This document shows positions 1 through 6,136 of a stretch of 9,674 nt of DNA, piece by piece (within the stretch, counting starts at the first letter, position 1; every line of letters begins with the position of its first letter). The translations under genes and the position numbers were made by a program. The DNA comes from Clostridia bacterium (lineage in GTDB: Bacteria; Bacillota; Clostridia; Oscillospirales; Acutalibacteraceae): assembly GCA_900769775.1 (NCBI GenBank), contig CAAGHT010000156.1, positions 1 to 9,674 of the forward strand, written 5' to 3'. A model generated the notes under the pieces. That model searched no databases. It was not told the DNA's origin and saw only the letters and a list, made by a program, of their open reading frames with translations.

Positions 1-52
1 TAGAGAGTGCCATTCCCCAACCGCCCGAGCCGAGCACAGTTATCTTACTCAT
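1..52 (-). CDS. gpsA: NAD(P)H-dependent glycerol-3-phosphate dehydrogenase, N-terminal fragment
   Basis: Only the first 17 codons lie in the window, and the rest runs off the left edge. They read MSKITVLGSGGWGMALS, which is the beta-strand and glycine-rich loop (GxGxxG, here GSGGWG) that opens the Rossmann fold of GpsA. The enzyme reduces dihydroxyacetone phosphate to sn-glycerol-3-phosphate in the cytoplasm, the backbone for phospholipids. The ATG at 52-50 shares one base with the plsY stop codon (TAATG), an arrangement typical of translational coupling. Its neighbour PlsY uses the product of this reaction, which strongly supports the call despite the short fragment. Other Rossmann dehydrogenases cannot be excluded from 17 residues alone, but the motif spelling and the context favour GpsA. 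Confidence 0.85.
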   Translation of the reverse strand, partial: MSKITVLGSGGWGMALS

Positions 53-729
53 TATTTTTTACCTCTGCCGATTGTCAGCTTCTTTTCCTCGCCCTTTATA
101 ATTCTTCCGATATTGGCTCTGTGAGAATAAAAAACTATTCCGCCTGCCATAATCGCCATTATTATCTGGGGAATTATATTATCTGCCGTGCCTGCTATTG
201 AAACATCGTGGAAAACGATAGCAAAGGTAACAACAAATACTGTTGCGATAAGCGAGCTTACCGAAACTATCTTTGTGATGAGAGTGGATATTGCAAAAGC
301 CACAAGGCCAATAACTATTGCAGGCCAACAGCAAACGGCAAAGCCGCCTACCGAGGTGGCAATTCCCTTTCCGCCCTTAAAGCCAAAGAAAATTGGGAAA
401 ATATGACCCATCATAACAAAAATGTAACAGATATATGCTCCGTAAATGGGAGTGAAAACGGGGAGGTCAGGCAGAAAATGTGCAAAGATCTGTTGACCCA
501 AAAATGCTCCTGCAAAGCCCTTTGCCGCATCGAAAATAAAGGTAAGTGCGCCGGGCAAAAAGCCTGCCGTGCGCATAACATTAGTGGTACCTGCGTTTCC
601 GCTTCCCGACTTTCTGACATCCTTACCTGTGAAAAGGCTCGAAAATATTACCGCAAAGTTTATAGAACCTATAAGATAGGCGGCAATAATGGCACATATA
701 GCGACAAGTACATTTGTGGCAGTCATCAT
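52..729 (-). CDS. plsY: Acyl-phosphate:glycerol-3-phosphate acyltransferase PlsY
   Basis: PlsY is an integral membrane enzyme that moves the acyl group from acyl-phosphate (made by PlsX) to position 1 of glycerol-3-phosphate, giving lysophosphatidic acid. All three family motifs are visible: SGSGNAGTTN at residues 41-50, GHIFP...FKGGKGIAT at 108-125 and HRANIGR..KGEE at 203-214. The 225 residues contain several hydrophobic segments (about 8-30, 93-115, 130-150, 155-174, 186-201), slightly longer than many homologues of about 200. There are two candidate starts in a row (ATGATG at 729-724). The AGAGGAG site lies 4 nt before the first and 7 nt before the second, so either may be used. The first overlaps the der stop codon (ATGA) and the gene's own stop overlaps gpsA, so der, plsY and gpsA look translationally coupled. 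plsX is not in the window. Confidence 0.96.
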   Translation of the reverse strand: MMTATNVLVAICAIIAAYLIGSINFAVIFSSLFTGKDVRKSGSGNAGTTNVMRTAGFLPGALTFIFDAAKGFAGAFLGQQIFAHFLPDLPVFTPIYGAYICYIFVMMGHIFPIFFGFKGGKGIATSVGGFAVCCWPAIVIGLVAFAISTLITKIVSVSSLIATVFVVTFAIVFHDVSIAGTADNIIPQIIMAIMAGGIVFYSHRANIGRIIKGEEKKLTIGRGKK

Positions 730-2048
730 TTATCTCCTCTCTCCCTGATGACAAACCTGACAGGAGTACCCTCAAGTCCGAAGGTGGCTCTTATCTGGTT
801 TTCCAAATATCTCTGATATGAAAAATGGAACAGCTCTGCATTGTTGCAGAAGCAAACAAAGGTTGGCGGTCTTGTAGATGCCTGAGTAATATAATAAATT
901 TTAAGTCTCTTACCCTTGTCTGTCGGGGGCTGAACACGCGCCGTTGCATCGGCAAGAATATCGTTCAGCTTGCCCGTCGATATTCTCATTGTATTCTGAG
1001 CATGAACAAACTTAATAAGCTCGAAAAGTCGGTCAAGGCGCTGACCGGTTTTTGCCGAAATAAAGATTATCGGGGCAAAGGGCATAAAGGAAAAGTCCTT
1101 CATAAGACTCTTTCTGTAGGAGTCCATTGTTTTGCCGTCCTTATCGACTATATCCCACTTATTAACTGCGATAATACAAGCCTTACCCTGCTCGAGTGCC
1201 AGTCCTGCTACCTTTGAGTCCTGCTCGGTAAAGCCATCCTTGCCGTCGAGCATAATAACACAAACATCGCTACGCTCAATCGCCATCTGGGCGCGAAGGA
1301 CAGAGTATTTTTCAAGCTTATCGTCGACACGGCTCTTGCGTCTGAGGCCTGCGGTATCGGTAAAGTTAAACTTACCGTGCTCGTTCTCGACTAAAGTATC
1401 GATAGCGTCGCGGGTGGTGCCTGCAATGTCCGACACAATACTTCTCTCCTCGCCCGAAACGGCATTGATAAGAGAAGATTTGCCGGCATTCGGCTTTCCG
1501 ATAACAGCAACATTTATAATTTCGCTTTCCTCGTCCTCATCCTCGTTCTCGGGAAGATATTTAATTACCTCATCGAGAAGGTCGCCCGTACCGTGACCGT
1601 GTACCGAAGAAACGGCAACAGGGTCGCCAAGTCCGAGATTATAAAACTCATAAAATTCAAGAGGTGTCTCGCCGATTCCGTCACACTTATTTACACAAAG
1701 AACAACCGGCTTACCGCTTTTTTGAAGCATAGCGGCAACATCCATATCCGATGCAGTTACACCGCTTTTTACATCAACTACAAAAATGATGCAGTTAGCC
1801 ATATCAATAGCAAGCTCTGCCTGAGCGCGCATACCCGAAAGAATAACATCATCGGTGCCGGCTTCTATTCCGCCGGTATCAATTAGCATCATCTTTTTGC
1901 CGCACCACTCGGCATCTCCGTAAATTCTGTCTCTTGTGACACCCGGAGTATCATCGACTATTGACATTCTTTTTCCTATTATTTTGTTGAAAAGGGTAGA
2001 TTTTCCCACATTGGGGCGGCCAACGACCGCCACTACCGGTTTTGCCAT
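726..2048 (-). CDS. der: Ribosome-assembly GTPase Der (EngA)
   Basis: Der is an essential bacterial GTPase with two tandem G domains that acts late in 50S subunit assembly. Domain 1 shows GRPNVGKS (10-17), DTGG (57-60) and NKCD (120-123). An acidic linker (about 167-176) follows. Domain 2 shows GKPNAGKS (184-191), DTAG (231-234) and NKWD (296-299). The last 80 or so residues form the KH-like domain, including the family-typical KIYYITQAS and PTFVCFCNN stretches. The length of 440 residues is normal for Firmicutes. The start is set by AAAGGAGT about 6 nt upstream, a site that overlaps the stop codon of the DUF512 gene 12 nt away. The 3' end overlaps plsY by 4 nt, and the plsY ribosome binding site lies within the last der codons. 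All G motifs are intact, so it should be active. Confidence 0.98.
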   Translation of the reverse strand: MAKPVVAVVGRPNVGKSTLFNKIIGKRMSIVDDTPGVTRDRIYGDAEWCGKKMMLIDTGGIEAGTDDVILSGMRAQAELAIDMANCIIFVVDVKSGVTASDMDVAAMLQKSGKPVVLCVNKCDGIGETPLEFYEFYNLGLGDPVAVSSVHGHGTGDLLDEVIKYLPENEDEDEESEIINVAVIGKPNAGKSSLINAVSGEERSIVSDIAGTTRDAIDTLVENEHGKFNFTDTAGLRRKSRVDDKLEKYSVLRAQMAIERSDVCVIMLDGKDGFTEQDSKVAGLALEQGKACIIAVNKWDIVDKDGKTMDSYRKSLMKDFSFMPFAPIIFISAKTGQRLDRLFELIKFVHAQNTMRISTGKLNDILADATARVQPPTDKGKRLKIYYITQASTRPPTFVCFCNNAELFHFSYQRYLENQIRATFGLEGTPVRFVIRERGDK

Positions 2049-2060
2049 TTTGCTACTCCT

Positions 2061-3365
2061 TTACTCGTCACTGCATATAGCCTCAACAAACGAATATCCG
2101 TCGGGCTCAATGATTTTTACCTTTACTCCGAGAGCTTTTTCTAAATCCTCCACCGAGGTGTTATCAAGGAAAAGGTCGCGCTCAAAGCGAAGCATATTAG
2201 AGGGTATCAGAAGCTCACTGCCGAGCTCCTTGCCCTTTAACTGCTCTATTATATCCTTGCCCGTAACAAGTCCTGCTACGGTGATTTTTTCACCAAAGAA
2301 ATTATTTTCTATGGCAAAAACTCTTCCACTCAAATTATGCCACTTATTTGTCGCTCTGTCAACCGCCCATTTTATAAGAGGATAGGCGGCAACACCCGTA
2401 ACGCAGGAAAAATCGCGGGCAGTTTCGGGCGCAGAATAGTTTTCAAGGGCTTCATTTACATCCTTTTTGAAAAGCGCCCACATTCCAACGCCGTTATCGA
2501 GCTGATGAAAGTCATCATAATACTCGGCACCCGGAATTTCTCTTTCTGCCTTTAAATAAAACTCATCTGCGGCAAAAATAAGCTTTTCGCCCCGTTTTTC
2601 TAGGGCTTCTGCAGCAATTTTCTCGGTAATATCGATAACCTCGCCTGCAGTTTTCTTATTGAAAGGCTCGATTTTGGTGAGTCCGTCACGGTATTTCGTA
2701 AGTCCTACCGGCACAGAGGCGATGCAAAGCACATTTTCAAAGTCCAGCAGGTCGCGAAGACTGCGCTCAAGCTCGGCACCATCGTTATAACCCGGCACCA
2801 GCACGAGCTGAAAATTCATCTTTATTCCTGCCTCATCAAAGCGCTTTATAATTCCGAGGGTCTCTCCCGCAAAACGGTTATTCATCATTTTGCAGCGAAG
2901 CTCGGGATTAGTCGTATGCACCGAGATGTTTACAGGGCTTATATGCATCTTGATTATTCGGGAAATTTCGTGCTCGGTGAGATTAGTCAGGGTTATATAG
3001 TTGCCAAAAAGGAAGGAAAGACGGGAATCGTCATCCTTGAAATAAAGGGTGTCTCGCATACCCTTAGGCATCTGGTCAATAAAGCAGAAAATGCACTTAT
3101 TTTGGCAGGAATGCTGAGCGTCCATAAGATAGCTGTCAAAAATGAGACCCAGCTCGTCATCTTCATTTTTCCTTATGCGAACAGTCTTCTGCTTGCCTTT
3201 TTTGTTTATATATGTTAGAGTAAGGCGCTCCTCTCCCTCATAAAAACGATAGTCAAGCACATCGACTATATCGTTTTCGTTTATAGAAACGAGGGTATCC
3301 TCTGCGCGAATACCTGCGCGCCACGCGGGCGAGCCCTTCATAACCGAACAAATAACAACTGACAT
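2061..3365 (-). CDS. PDZ-radical SAM-DUF512 protein, function unknown
   Basis: This 434-residue protein has the architecture of the DUF512 (YqeT/TIGR03279-like) group. An N-terminal PDZ-like domain (about 1-65, with GSPAWRAGI at 11-19) precedes a radical-SAM core whose cluster motif CQNKCIFC sits at 87-94 (CxxxCxxC, which binds a [4Fe-4S] cluster and S-adenosylmethionine). The DUF512 region fills the C-terminal part. Family members are soluble and have no established substrate. The CxxxCxxC motif is intact, so SAM cleavage chemistry is expected. The gene starts at ATG 3365 behind AAAGGGGTG and ends 12 nt before der, as in many Firmicutes, so a link to Der, ribosome assembly or RNA modification is an inference from context only. 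A terminator-like hairpin stands just ahead of its ribosome binding site. The family assignment is firm, the function is not. Confidence 0.92.
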   Translation of the reverse strand: MSVVICSVMKGSPAWRAGIRAEDTLVSINENDIVDVLDYRFYEGEERLTLTYINKKGKQKTVRIRKNEDDELGLIFDSYLMDAQHSCQNKCIFCFIDQMPKGMRDTLYFKDDDSRLSFLFGNYITLTNLTEHEISRIIKMHISPVNISVHTTNPELRCKMMNNRFAGETLGIIKRFDEAGIKMNFQLVLVPGYNDGAELERSLRDLLDFENVLCIASVPVGLTKYRDGLTKIEPFNKKTAGEVIDITEKIAAEALEKRGEKLIFAADEFYLKAEREIPGAEYYDDFHQLDNGVGMWALFKKDVNEALENYSAPETARDFSCVTGVAAYPLIKWAVDRATNKWHNLSGRVFAIENNFFGEKITVAGLVTGKDIIEQLKGKELGSELLIPSNMLRFERDLFLDNTSVEDLEKALGVKVKIIEPDGYSFVEAICSDE

Positions 3366-3380
3366 ATTTTCACCCCTTTA

Positions 3381-3412
3381 AAGAAAAAGAGAGGGAGTGT
3401 TCCTCCCCCTCT
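3381..3412 (-). terminator. Terminator-like hairpin after rpmF
   Basis: On the minus strand, AGAGGG pairs with CCCTCT (6 bp, 3407-3412 with 3390-3395). A further 2 bp form beyond a two-base bulge, with a 5-nt loop, and CTTTTTCTTT follows. This looks like the intrinsic terminator of yceD-rpmF. However, the DUF512 ribosome binding site starts within about 10 nt of the T-rich run and I see no promoter in between. It may therefore terminate only partially, leaving the downstream genes at lower expression. Confidence 0.7.
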
Positions 3413-3437
3413 GCATTGTTTTTTCTAAGGTCAGGAA

Positions 3438-3620
3438 TTAGTCCTCAACCTTAATTACCTCACGGCCGTTGTAATATCCGCAAGCGGGACAAAGTCTGTG
3501 AGGTCTCTTGTACTCGCCGCAACGGTCACACTTTACAAGAGCGGGAGCTGTGAGCTTCCAAAGGTTATTACGTCTTTTATCTCTTCTTGCTTTTGAGGTT
3601 TTTCTCTTCGGTACTGCCAT
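3438..3620 (-). CDS. rpmF: 50S ribosomal protein L32 (zinc-ribbon form)
   Basis: The 60 residues open with MAVPKRKTSKARRDKRR, the signature N-terminus of bL32. A four-cysteine zinc ribbon follows: C31xxC34 and C44xxC47. This is the zinc-binding (C+) version. Many bacteria also carry, or have replaced it with, a cysteine-free copy, and whether this genome has one cannot be seen here. L32 is part of the large ribosomal subunit. Translation is led by a near-perfect Shine-Dalgarno site (AAGGAGGTG, about 5 nt before the ATG), as expected for a highly expressed ribosomal protein. It follows yceD by 32 nt, the classic yceD-rpmF pair. The common next genes, plsX or fapR, are absent, and a hairpin and the DUF512 gene follow instead. 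Confidence 0.98.
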   Translation of the reverse strand: MAVPKRKTSKARRDKRRNNLWKLTAPALVKCDRCGEYKRPHRLCPACGYYNGREVIKVED

Positions 3621-3652
3621 CTCGGCACCTCCTTAAATTCTTTTAGTAGTTT

Positions 3653-4153
3653 TTAATCTTTTAAAAGCTCCGCCAATGCAGACAAACCGCCGACAGTTTC
3701 CTCATCTGTCTTGCAGTCGCACCTGCCAAGGTTAAAGTTTGTTCCGCACGAAGGACAAAGTCCCTTGCAATCTTCTTTACAAAGATGCTTCGTGGGTAGC
3801 GACATAATTATATCGGCATAGCAGAACTCTTCGAGGTCGAGCTTCATATCGGGAACCACCGTCATTTCGTCGGTGTCTTCATTTTCGAGCTCAGATACGA
3901 TGGTGCGGACAATTTTAAAAGAATAGGTTTTCTTTGTTTCTTCTCCGCAACGGTCGCAAGGAGCCGTATACTCGACCGAGCAGGTAAGCCCAGCTTCAAC
4001 GATTCCCGCTCTGCTGACTATCTGTCCGGAAATTGCGATAGGCTTTTTCATAGGCTTTATGCCGTAAAAATCAACCTCGCTAAGGTCCATACTGTAATCA
4101 ACGGGAATAAATTCCTTACTCCCTGCAAAAAGCGGCTTCAGATCGAGAAGCAT
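3653..4153 (-). CDS. yceD: YceD / DUF177 family protein
   Basis: This 166-residue protein belongs to the DUF177 family, almost always encoded beside rpmF. Homologues (bacterial YceD, plant DUF177A) have been tied to 23S rRNA accumulation, so a role in large-subunit rRNA metabolism is likely but not shown by the sequence. Visible features are C66xxC69 in the middle, a conserved acidic stretch (about 88-110), and a C-terminal cysteine group C125, C129, C133, C136, C145 and C147. That C-terminal group looks like a metal site and is common in Clostridia versions; E. coli YceD is less cysteine-rich as I recall. The ATG at 4153 has GAGGTGAG 4 nt upstream. The gene sits about 20 nt downstream of the predicted transcription start of a consensus promoter, making it the first gene of the operon. 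Confidence 0.93.
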   Translation of the reverse strand: MLLDLKPLFAGSKEFIPVDYSMDLSEVDFYGIKPMKKPIAISGQIVSRAGIVEAGLTCSVEYTAPCDRCGEETKKTYSFKIVRTIVSELENEDTDEMTVVPDMKLDLEEFCYADIIMSLPTKHLCKEDCKGLCPSCGTNFNLGRCDCKTDEETVGGLSALAELLKD

Positions 4154-4180
4154 AATCTCACCTCATTCGTCACAAAGTCA

Positions 4181-4209
4181 ATTATATCGAACACTTCTCC
4201 CTTTGTCAA
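4181..4209 (-). promoter_or_regulatory. Consensus sigma-A promoter of yceD-rpmF
   Basis: On the minus strand TTGACA (4209-4204) and TATAAT (4186-4181) are separated by exactly 17 bp, a perfect match to the housekeeping consensus. Transcription should start near 4174, giving a leader of roughly 20 nt before the yceD ATG. There is no room for a riboswitch or leader peptide. The -35 box begins 10 nt beyond the T-run of the upstream terminator. Confidence 0.93.
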
Positions 4210-4219
4210 GTGTTTTTTA

Positions 4220-4251
4220 AAGAAAAAGCGGAGCGCCAAAGACGCTCCGCT
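4220..4251 (-). terminator. Strong intrinsic terminator after the P-loop gene
   Basis: Minus-strand AGCGGAGCG (4251-4243) and CGCTCCGCT (4235-4227) form a perfect 9-bp GC-rich stem with a 7-nt loop. A TTTTCTTT run follows directly. It lies 12 nt after the stop codon of the P-loop gene and closes the pgi transcription unit. Confidence 0.93.
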
Positions 4252-4263
4252 AAAATCTATTAT

Positions 4264-4677
4264 TTAGATTTCTTCTGCTACCTCAAAAACATTTGCGGGA
4301 AGCTCATCCTTATCGCAGGATACGGTGAATACAAACTGAATGCCCGTATCCTCTGCGAGAGCAGAAACTCTCTCGAAGAAGGTGTCGATTCCGTCAAGTC
4401 CGCCGCCGATGCGCTTTGTAGCATCGCCGAAGATGTAGGTAACATCGTGGTTGCTTGCTGCCATTCCGCAAAGCATCGCATAATACTCGCCGTAACCGGA
4501 AATTCCGTAACTCTCAGTATCTACTAAACGAACCTGTGTTGATACGCTGAAACGAAGAGCATCGCCCTGTTCTACGCAAACAACGTTGCCGCCTGTAGTC
4601 TTTGCAGCTTCATTAACAACGTCAATGAGCTTCTTGGTCTTGCCTGAACCTTTTTTTCCGATAATAAGTTTAATCAT
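4264..4677 (-). CDS. Small P-loop ATP-binding protein, function unknown
   Basis: The 137-residue product begins with a beta-strand and Walker A motif, MIKLIIGKKGSGKT (GxxGxGKT at 7-14). A Walker B-like strand follows near 79-85 (VTYIFGD), then the DATKRIGG segment and a last predicted strand, FVFTVSCDKDELP. It therefore looks like a minimal single-domain P-loop NTPase with no added DNA-binding or membrane part. I recognise it as resembling a conserved hypothetical of Clostridia that is sometimes annotated, on weak grounds, as PilT/twitching-motility or ATP-binding protein. Nothing else here supports a pilus role. The start follows AAAGGAGC by 7 nt. It lies 50 nt behind pgi, past a small hairpin, and ends at a strong terminator, so it is the last gene of the pgi unit. 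The substrate and partner are unknown. Confidence 0.87.
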   Translation of the reverse strand: MIKLIIGKKGSGKTKKLIDVVNEAAKTTGGNVVCVEQGDALRFSVSTQVRLVDTESYGISGYGEYYAMLCGMAASNHDVTYIFGDATKRIGGGLDGIDTFFERVSALAEDTGIQFVFTVSCDKDELPANVFEVAEEI

Positions 4678-4701
4678 ATTATACGCTCCTTTTCTATATA
4701 A

Positions 4702-4717
4702 AACCGCCGAGGCGGTT
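4702..4717 (-). terminator. Small hairpin between pgi and the P-loop gene
   Basis: AACCGC and GCGGTT form a 6-bp stem with a CTCG tetraloop, followed on the minus strand by TTATATAG. The T-run is short, so this is at best a weak or partial terminator. It could instead be a processing or 3'-end stabilising element for pgi mRNA. The ribosome binding site of the next gene begins about 9 nt later. Confidence 0.5.
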
Positions 4718-4727
4718 GTTTTATTTT

Positions 4728-6068
4728 TTATTTTCCAAGTCTTGCTTCGAGGTCAGCCTTAGCCGATTCATAGCCGGGCTTTCCGAGTAAAGCAAACATA
4801 TTCTTCTTATAGCTTTCAACACCGGGCTGGTCGAAGGGGTTAACTCCGAGCATATATCCCGAAATGCCGCAGGCCTTTTCGAAGAAGTAAACAAGTCTTC
4901 CGAGATTTTCCTCATCTGCCTTGTCAAGTGTGATAACGAGGTTGGGAACTCCGCCGTCGGTATGAGCGAGAACGGTGCCCTCAAAAGCCTTGCTGTTGAC
5001 AAAGGACATAGGCTTTCCGGCTAAGAAGTTCAGTCCGTCGCCGTCATCCTCTTCACGCTCGATAACTATATCTGAGCCGCAGTCGCCGATATTGACAACA
5101 GTTTCAAAGATAATTCTCGTGCCGTCCTGAATGAACTGACCGAGGGAATGAAGGTCGGTTGAGAAAATAGCCGATGCGGGGAAGATACCCTTATTGTCCT
5201 TGCCCTCACTCTCGCCGTAAAGCTGCTTGAACCACTCTGCCATCATAGTAAAGCGGGGCTCGTAGGAAACGAGCATTTCAACCGACTTGCCTCTTCTGTA
5301 AAATGCATTACGAAGAGCGGCGTAGGTGTAGCAATCGTTTTTATACATATCAGGCTCGGCATATTCCTTAGCGGCGGCTGCTGCGCCTGCCATTAAGGCA
5401 TCAATGTCTGCGCCCGAAACTGCGATGGGTAAAAGTCCTACTGCGGTGAGCACCGAGTAGCGTCCGCCGACATCATCGGGAATTACGAAGCACTCATAGC
5501 CCTTCTGGTCTGCAAGCTGCTTTAAGGTGCCTCTTGCCTTGTCGGTGGTGCAGTAAATTCTCTTTGCGGCCTCTTCCTCTCCGTAGCGCTCCTCAAGAAG
5601 CTTTCTGAATACTCTGAAAGCAACTGCGGGCTCGGTAGTAGTGCCTGACTTAGAGATTATATTTACAGAAACTCTCTTGCCTTCGCAAATCTTTAAAAGG
5701 TCTGAAAGGGCGGAGCCGCTGATAGAATTACCTGCAAAATAAATATCGGGTGTGTCCTTGGGTAAAGCGTTGTAATTATCGCTCTTTAAAAACTCGATAG
5801 CTGCTCTTGCTCCGAGATAAGAGCCTCCGATACCGATAACAACGAAAACATCGGTGTCTGCCTTGATTTTTTCGGCAGCCTTCTTAATTCTTGCGAACTC
5901 TTCCTTATCATAATCAAAAGGAAGGTCTACCCAGCCTGTAAAGTCATTTCCGAGGCCGGCTTTGTTGTGAAGAAGCTCGTGAGCGGCGGCGACCTGAGTT
6001 TCAAGTCCGCGTAAATCGTTCTCACGAATGAAATCTTTTGCGTATTTGTAAGTGAAATTTAATGCCAT
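4728..6068 (-). CDS. pgi: Glucose-6-phosphate isomerase
   Basis: Pgi interconverts glucose-6-phosphate and fructose-6-phosphate in glycolysis and gluconeogenesis, in the cytoplasm. The 446 residues match the short form (about 450) usual in Firmicutes, rather than the 550-residue proteobacterial form. Visible elements are the phosphosugar-binding VIGIGGSYLGARA (77-89) and SKSGTTTEPA (139-148), signature 1 around GGRYSVLTAVGLLP (201-214), and QLYGESEGK with the likely catalytic Glu288 (282-290). HSLGQ (307-311) and signature 2, GVNPFDQPGVESYKK (408-422), with the active-site lysine, follow. The ATG at 6068 is preceded by AAGGGG. A promoter lies directly upstream, so pgi can be expressed independently of dacF. 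The P-loop gene follows 50 nt downstream. No truncation or missing residue is seen. Confidence 0.98.
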   Translation of the reverse strand: MALNFTYKYAKDFIRENDLRGLETQVAAAHELLHNKAGLGNDFTGWVDLPFDYDKEEFARIKKAAEKIKADTDVFVVIGIGGSYLGARAAIEFLKSDNYNALPKDTPDIYFAGNSISGSALSDLLKICEGKRVSVNIISKSGTTTEPAVAFRVFRKLLEERYGEEEAAKRIYCTTDKARGTLKQLADQKGYECFVIPDDVGGRYSVLTAVGLLPIAVSGADIDALMAGAAAAAKEYAEPDMYKNDCYTYAALRNAFYRRGKSVEMLVSYEPRFTMMAEWFKQLYGESEGKDNKGIFPASAIFSTDLHSLGQFIQDGTRIIFETVVNIGDCGSDIVIEREEDDGDGLNFLAGKPMSFVNSKAFEGTVLAHTDGGVPNLVITLDKADEENLGRLVYFFEKACGISGYMLGVNPFDQPGVESYKKNMFALLGKPGYESAKADLEARLGK

Positions 6069-6097
6069 TTAGATATCCCCTTGTATTAGTTATATTT

Positions 6098-6126
6098 ATT
6101 TTACACTATCTAAGGTAATTTTTCAA
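6098..6126 (-). promoter_or_regulatory. Probable sigma-A promoter of pgi
   Basis: Minus-strand TTGAAA (6126-6121) and TAAAAT (6103-6098) are spaced by 17 bp, each one mismatch from consensus, in an AT-rich gap. The predicted start near 6091 gives a leader of about 20 nt. The -35 box begins 10 nt past the dacF stop codon, and no intrinsic terminator is visible for dacF, so read-through into pgi is likely as well. Confidence 0.78.
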
Positions 6127-6136
6127 CACTAAATTG

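Noticed and set aside
208..816. 202-codon open frame on the plus strand across plsY and the der 3' end
   Set aside because: It is antisense to two well-conserved genes with intact motifs, lacks a convincing ribosome binding site and has no recognisable domain.
1132..1596. 154-codon plus-strand open frame opposite der
   Set aside because: It is low-complexity, serine-rich shadow coding opposite the Der G domain, with no start signal of its own.
3413..3470. Possible promoter (TTGAGG at the end of rpmF) for the DUF512 operon
   Set aside because: At 17 bp spacing the -10 position reads GAAAAA, far from TATAAT, and other spacings were no better.
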